This document shows, one piece after another, positions 61,238-64,000 of a DNA stretch of 64,000 nucleotides (its first letter is position 1; each line of letters opens with the position of its first letter). Location of the stretch: NCBI GenBank assembly GCA_946886565.1, contig CAMPIX010000003.1, forward strand, positions 62,001 to 126,000, given 5' to 3'. The notes beneath the pieces are model-generated. The model was not told where the DNA came from. It saw nothing but the letters and a program-made list of their open reading frames with translations, and ran no database searches. A program made the position numbers and the translations under genes. The DNA comes from an uncultured Altererythrobacter sp. (GTDB lineage Bacteria > Pseudomonadota > Alphaproteobacteria > Sphingomonadales > Sphingomonadaceae).

Positions 61238-64000
61238 AGACGGTCGCCGAACTCACCGCGCGGCTCGGCGAGCTGCACCGGCAGACGCAGGAAACGCCGC
61301 TGTTCAATCCGGTGTTCCAGCTGTCGCTCGACCTGTCGCGCGCGCTCGAGGGCGGCGAGATCGACCTCGCGACGGTCGAAGGCATGGTCGCTGAACTAGA
61401 GTGCGAGGCCCTGATGACCCGCGCGGGACGGCTGCGCAGGCTGGTCGCCCCGGTCGCGCCCGATGCCAACGACGCGGCGCTGGACAAAAGCCTCCGCGCC
61501 GAGACCTTCGAGCAGTTCCGCGCCGCTTGGGAGCATCCGCAGCTCCACGCGGTGTTCACCGCGCACCCGACCTTCCTGCTCACCCCCGCGCAGTCCGAGG
61601 CGGTCGCCACCGCCGCGGCGAGCGAAGGCGCGATCGGAGAGACCGCCTGCGCCGCGCCTTCCGAGCGGCCCGAGATCACGCTCGCCTACGAGCACCAACG
61701 CGCGATGGCGGCGATGGCCCGCGGGCAGGATGCGCGTGACCGGATCGTGGCGCATCTGCTGCATGTGGCGCGCGAGCGCTGGCCCGACGAATGGCACGGC
61801 TTCGCGCCGCTGCCGTTCCGCTTCGCCACGTGGGTCGGCTACGACATGGACGGGCGCACCGATATCGGCTGGCACACCTCGATCGGCTTCCGCCTGGCAG
61901 AGAAGGCCGAGCGCCTCGCGCGTTACGCCGACACGCTGGCGGCGATCGACAAGGCGCACCCGCTGGTCGCAATCCTGCGCTCGGCGCAGACGCACACTGC
62001 AGAGTGCGCGGCGGCGTTTGCCGAACCGCTCGACGAGGCCGAGGCGCTTTCGACTGCAGCGAACAAGCTCACCGCCGACGATCCTGCCAAGCTGCTCTCG
62101 CTCGCGCCGCTGATCGACCAGCTCGAAACCGAGGCGCGCGAAGCCGGGGCCGAGCGCGCAGTCGCGCTGAAGACGCTAGCCGCAGCGATGCGCGCCGACG
62201 GCCTCGGCATGGGGGGGATCCATTTCCGGGTGAACGCCAAGCAACTCCACAACGCGATTCGCCGCCGGCTCGATGAGGCCGGCGAGACGCTCGACCTCGC
62301 GAGCCAGGGCGCGCTCGTCACGCTGCGCGAGCTGATTGCCGAGGCGCAGCCGCTGCGCAGCAACTTCGCCGCGCTCGCGATCGAGAGTTCGACCGCGATC
62401 CGCCAGTTCCTGGCGATGGCGCAGATCCTGCGTCACGTGGACGCCGACGCGCCGATCCGCATGCTGATCGCCGAGTGCGAGCAGCCCGCCACCGTGCTCG
62501 CGGCGCTCTATTTCGCGCGGCTGTTCGGGATCGAGGACAAAGTCGACGTCTCGCCGCTGTTCGAAACCGAGACCGCGCTCGAACACGGCGGCCGCTTCCT
62601 CGACGCGCTGCTGGCCGAGGATATCTACCGCGATTACGCCCGCGCCCGCGGCCGGGTGTGCGTGCAGACCGGCTTTTCCGACGCCGGGCGCTTCGTCGGG
62701 CAGATTCCTGCGAGCCTCGCGATCGAGCGGCTTCAGGGGCGGCTGGCCGAGGCGATGGCGGCGAACGGACTGACCGACGTCGCCGCGCTGATCTTCAACA
62801 CCCACGGCGAAGGCATGGGCCGCGGCGCGCACCCCGGCGGGTTTGCCGACCGGCTCGAGTGGCCGCTCAGCCCATGGGCGCGGCGCCGGTTCGCGCGAGC
62901 GGGCATCCGGCTCGAGCCCGAGGTCAGCTTCCAGGGCGGCGACGGCTACCTGTTCTTCGCCAACCCCGAACTGGCGCTGGCGACGCTGACGCGCATTGCC
63001 GGGCTGCGCCCCTCCGAGACCGACCCCGACGCGCCCGCCGATCCATTCTATCGCCGCACCGACCTGAGCCTCGATTTCTACCGTGCGATCCGCGACCACC
63101 AGCACGAGCATCTCGAAAGCGGCACCTACGCGCGCGCGGTGACGGCATTCGGGCTTGGCCTGCTCAACCGCACCGGCAGCCGCGTGTCGCGCCGCCAGGC
63201 GGATCTCAATGCCGATCGCGAGATGAGCCTGCGGCAGATTCGCGCGATCCCTCACAATGCGGTGCTCCAGCAGCTCGGCTACCCGGTGAACGTGATCGCC
63301 GGGCTCGGCAGTGCGGCGGAGGGCAACCGCGAGGAGATCGCTCAATTGCTTGCCGAAAGCGCGCGCGGGCAACAGATCGTGCGGTTCGTGCGCGCCTCGA
63401 ACGCGCTCGCGAGCATCAAGACCGTCGCGGCCTATGGCGAGCTCTACAACTCGGCATACTGGGCGAGCCGGACTTATCGCGGGACCGAGCGCGATCTCGC
63501 CGACGCCTGCGCCGCCCTCGCCGAATATCTCGTCAAGGACGACCGCACCGGGGTCTTCCGCCGCCTCGCCTCGCGCCTCAGGATCGACGCGCTCAAGTTG
63601 CACAAGCTGCTCGAGCTGCTGCCGGACGAAACGCCCGCGGACGATCGCGAGGAAGTCCGCCGCCGGATCGGGGTGCTCCAGGCGCTGCGGCTGGCGCTGC
63701 TCCAGCACATGTTCCTGCGCGCGGTCTCGGTCCCCGCGTTCAGCCGCGCGAACGACATCAGCCGGGGCGACGTGATCGAGATGGTGCTCACGCTGCGGAT
63801 CGACGATGCGCTCGACCAATTGCGCCGCGCTTTCCCCACACGCTTTCCGGGGCCGGCCGACTACGTGCTCGAAGAGCCTTCGGACTATCCCGACCACGGC
63901 ACGCAGGGCTACGCCGCGATAGAAAGCGACTACATCACGCCCATCGAACGCGCGTATGCGCTGAGCCTGCGCATCTCGACCGCGATCGCCAACGAGTTCG
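61234..64000 (+). CDS. Divergent phosphoenolpyruvate carboxylase (3' end outside window)
   Basis: The first 922 residues of a PEP carboxylase-fold protein, which would carboxylate PEP to oxaloacetate. Family marks: AVFTAHPTFLLTPAQ (usual TAHPTE, here with Phe in place of Glu), ALYFARLFGIEDKVDVSPLF, FETETALEHG, QTGFSDAGRFVG, and HGEGMGRGAHPGG where standard enzymes have HGRGGTxGRGG. The catalytic His is kept in both motifs, but one Arg of the glycine loop is Glu. It is a distinct branch that may or may not keep full activity. It overlaps the glk stop by 4 nt. Confidence 0.82.
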   Translation, partial: MKTVAELTARLGELHRQTQETPLFNPVFQLSLDLSRALEGGEIDLATVEGMVAELECEALMTRAGRLRRLVAPVAPDANDAALDKSLRAETFEQFRAAWEHPQLHAVFTAHPTFLLTPAQSEAVATAAASEGAIGETACAAPSERPEITLAYEHQRAMAAMARGQDARDRIVAHLLHVARERWPDEWHGFAPLPFRFATWVGYDMDGRTDIGWHTSIGFRLAEKAERLARYADTLAAIDKAHPLVAILRSAQTHTAECAAAFAEPLDEAEALSTAANKLTADDPAKLLSLAPLIDQLETEAREAGAERAVALKTLAAAMRADGLGMGGIHFRVNAKQLHNAIRRRLDEAGETLDLASQGALVTLRELIAEAQPLRSNFAALAIESSTAIRQFLAMAQILRHVDADAPIRMLIAECEQPATVLAALYFARLFGIEDKVDVSPLFETETALEHGGRFLDALLAEDIYRDYARARGRVCVQTGFSDAGRFVGQIPASLAIERLQGRLAEAMAANGLTDVAALIFNTHGEGMGRGAHPGGFADRLEWPLSPWARRRFARAGIRLEPEVSFQGGDGYLFFANPELALATLTRIAGLRPSETDPDAPADPFYRRTDLSLDFYRAIRDHQHEHLESGTYARAVTAFGLGLLNRTGSRVSRRQADLNADREMSLRQIRAIPHNAVLQQLGYPVNVIAGLGSAAEGNREEIAQLLAESARGQQIVRFVRASNALASIKTVAAYGELYNSAYWASRTYRGTERDLADACAALAEYLVKDDRTGVFRRLASRLRIDALKLHKLLELLPDETPADDREEVRRRIGVLQALRLALLQHMFLRAVSVPAFSRANDISRGDVIEMVLTLRIDDALDQLRRAFPTRFPGPADYVLEEPSDYPDHGTQGYAAIESDYITPIERAYALSLRISTAIANEF

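Noticed and set aside
62176..63897. 573-codon minus-strand frame opposite the PEP carboxylase gene
   Set aside because: Antisense shadow with Arg/Glu/Gly bias and no domain.

Overview
The window is a GC-rich chromosomal segment (GC dominates third codon positions throughout) from an alphaproteobacterium, most likely order Sphingomonadales and probably the Erythrobacter group. The evidence is the ChpT phosphotransferase of the CckA-ChpT-CtrA relay, three TonB-dependent receptors in 64 kb, a TorF-type porin, alphaproteobacterial Fur-type sites, a DUF3297 protein, a ParA/SPOR-lipoprotein operon, and the short dispersed palindromes common in sphingomonads. I see no prophage, insertion sequence, conjugation module or CRISPR array. 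Genus is inference only.

Layout. 1-4000: end of valS carrying a palindromic repeat inside the reading frame, a second repeat copy, queE and a HerA-like ATPase. 4000-11650: TauE exporter with its TIGR02186 partner, a compact NfrB/NfrA-like glycosyltransferase pair, nhaA, a glyoxalase, a SIMPL protein and a TorF porin. 11900-18000: metallophosphatase-ugd, RNase P RNA on the minus strand, an AmpD-like amidase with chpT, a JAMM peptidase, then a GIY-YIG reading frame running without a stop into an RluD-type pseudouridine synthase through a REP-like repeat. 18000-30100: rpoH, a cupredoxin, mtgA, a CDF metal transporter, clpX, clpP, a TonB receptor, an amidase, trigger factor with a long Lys/Ala tail, tRNA-Leu and small ORFs. 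30000-41500: CHAP protein, der, bacterioferritin with its ferredoxin behind Fur-type sites, DUF418 protein, SPOR/Sel1 protein, parA operon, and pyrB with a degenerate dihydroorotase. 41600-49700: sppA, tRNA-Val, a TetR/TonB-receptor pair with a perfect operator, a sulfotransferase, and serS with an unusual AT-rich in-frame insert. 49700-64000: surE, an NlpD-like protein, a K+ channel, two DUF1761 proteins, rimO, a Fur-boxed PepSY/receptor iron operon, alkB, a YjbQ protein, a transglutaminase-like protein, glk and a divergent PEP carboxylase cut by the window end.

How the genes fit together. Most of the window is housekeeping: tRNA charging, proteostasis (RpoH, ClpXP, trigger factor), envelope maintenance (MtgA, SppA, NlpD-like, CHAP, SPOR), pyrimidine synthesis and iron handling (Fur-type sites at bfd and at the PepSY operon). 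Many neighbours share 1- to 4-nt stop/start overlaps (TAATG, TGATG, GTGA, ATGA), which implies translational coupling. The most unusual content is repeat-driven remodelling of essential coding sequences: a roughly 50-residue palindrome-encoded insert in ValRS, a roughly 49-residue compositionally foreign insert in SerRS, and a REP-bridged GIY-YIG/RluD fusion.
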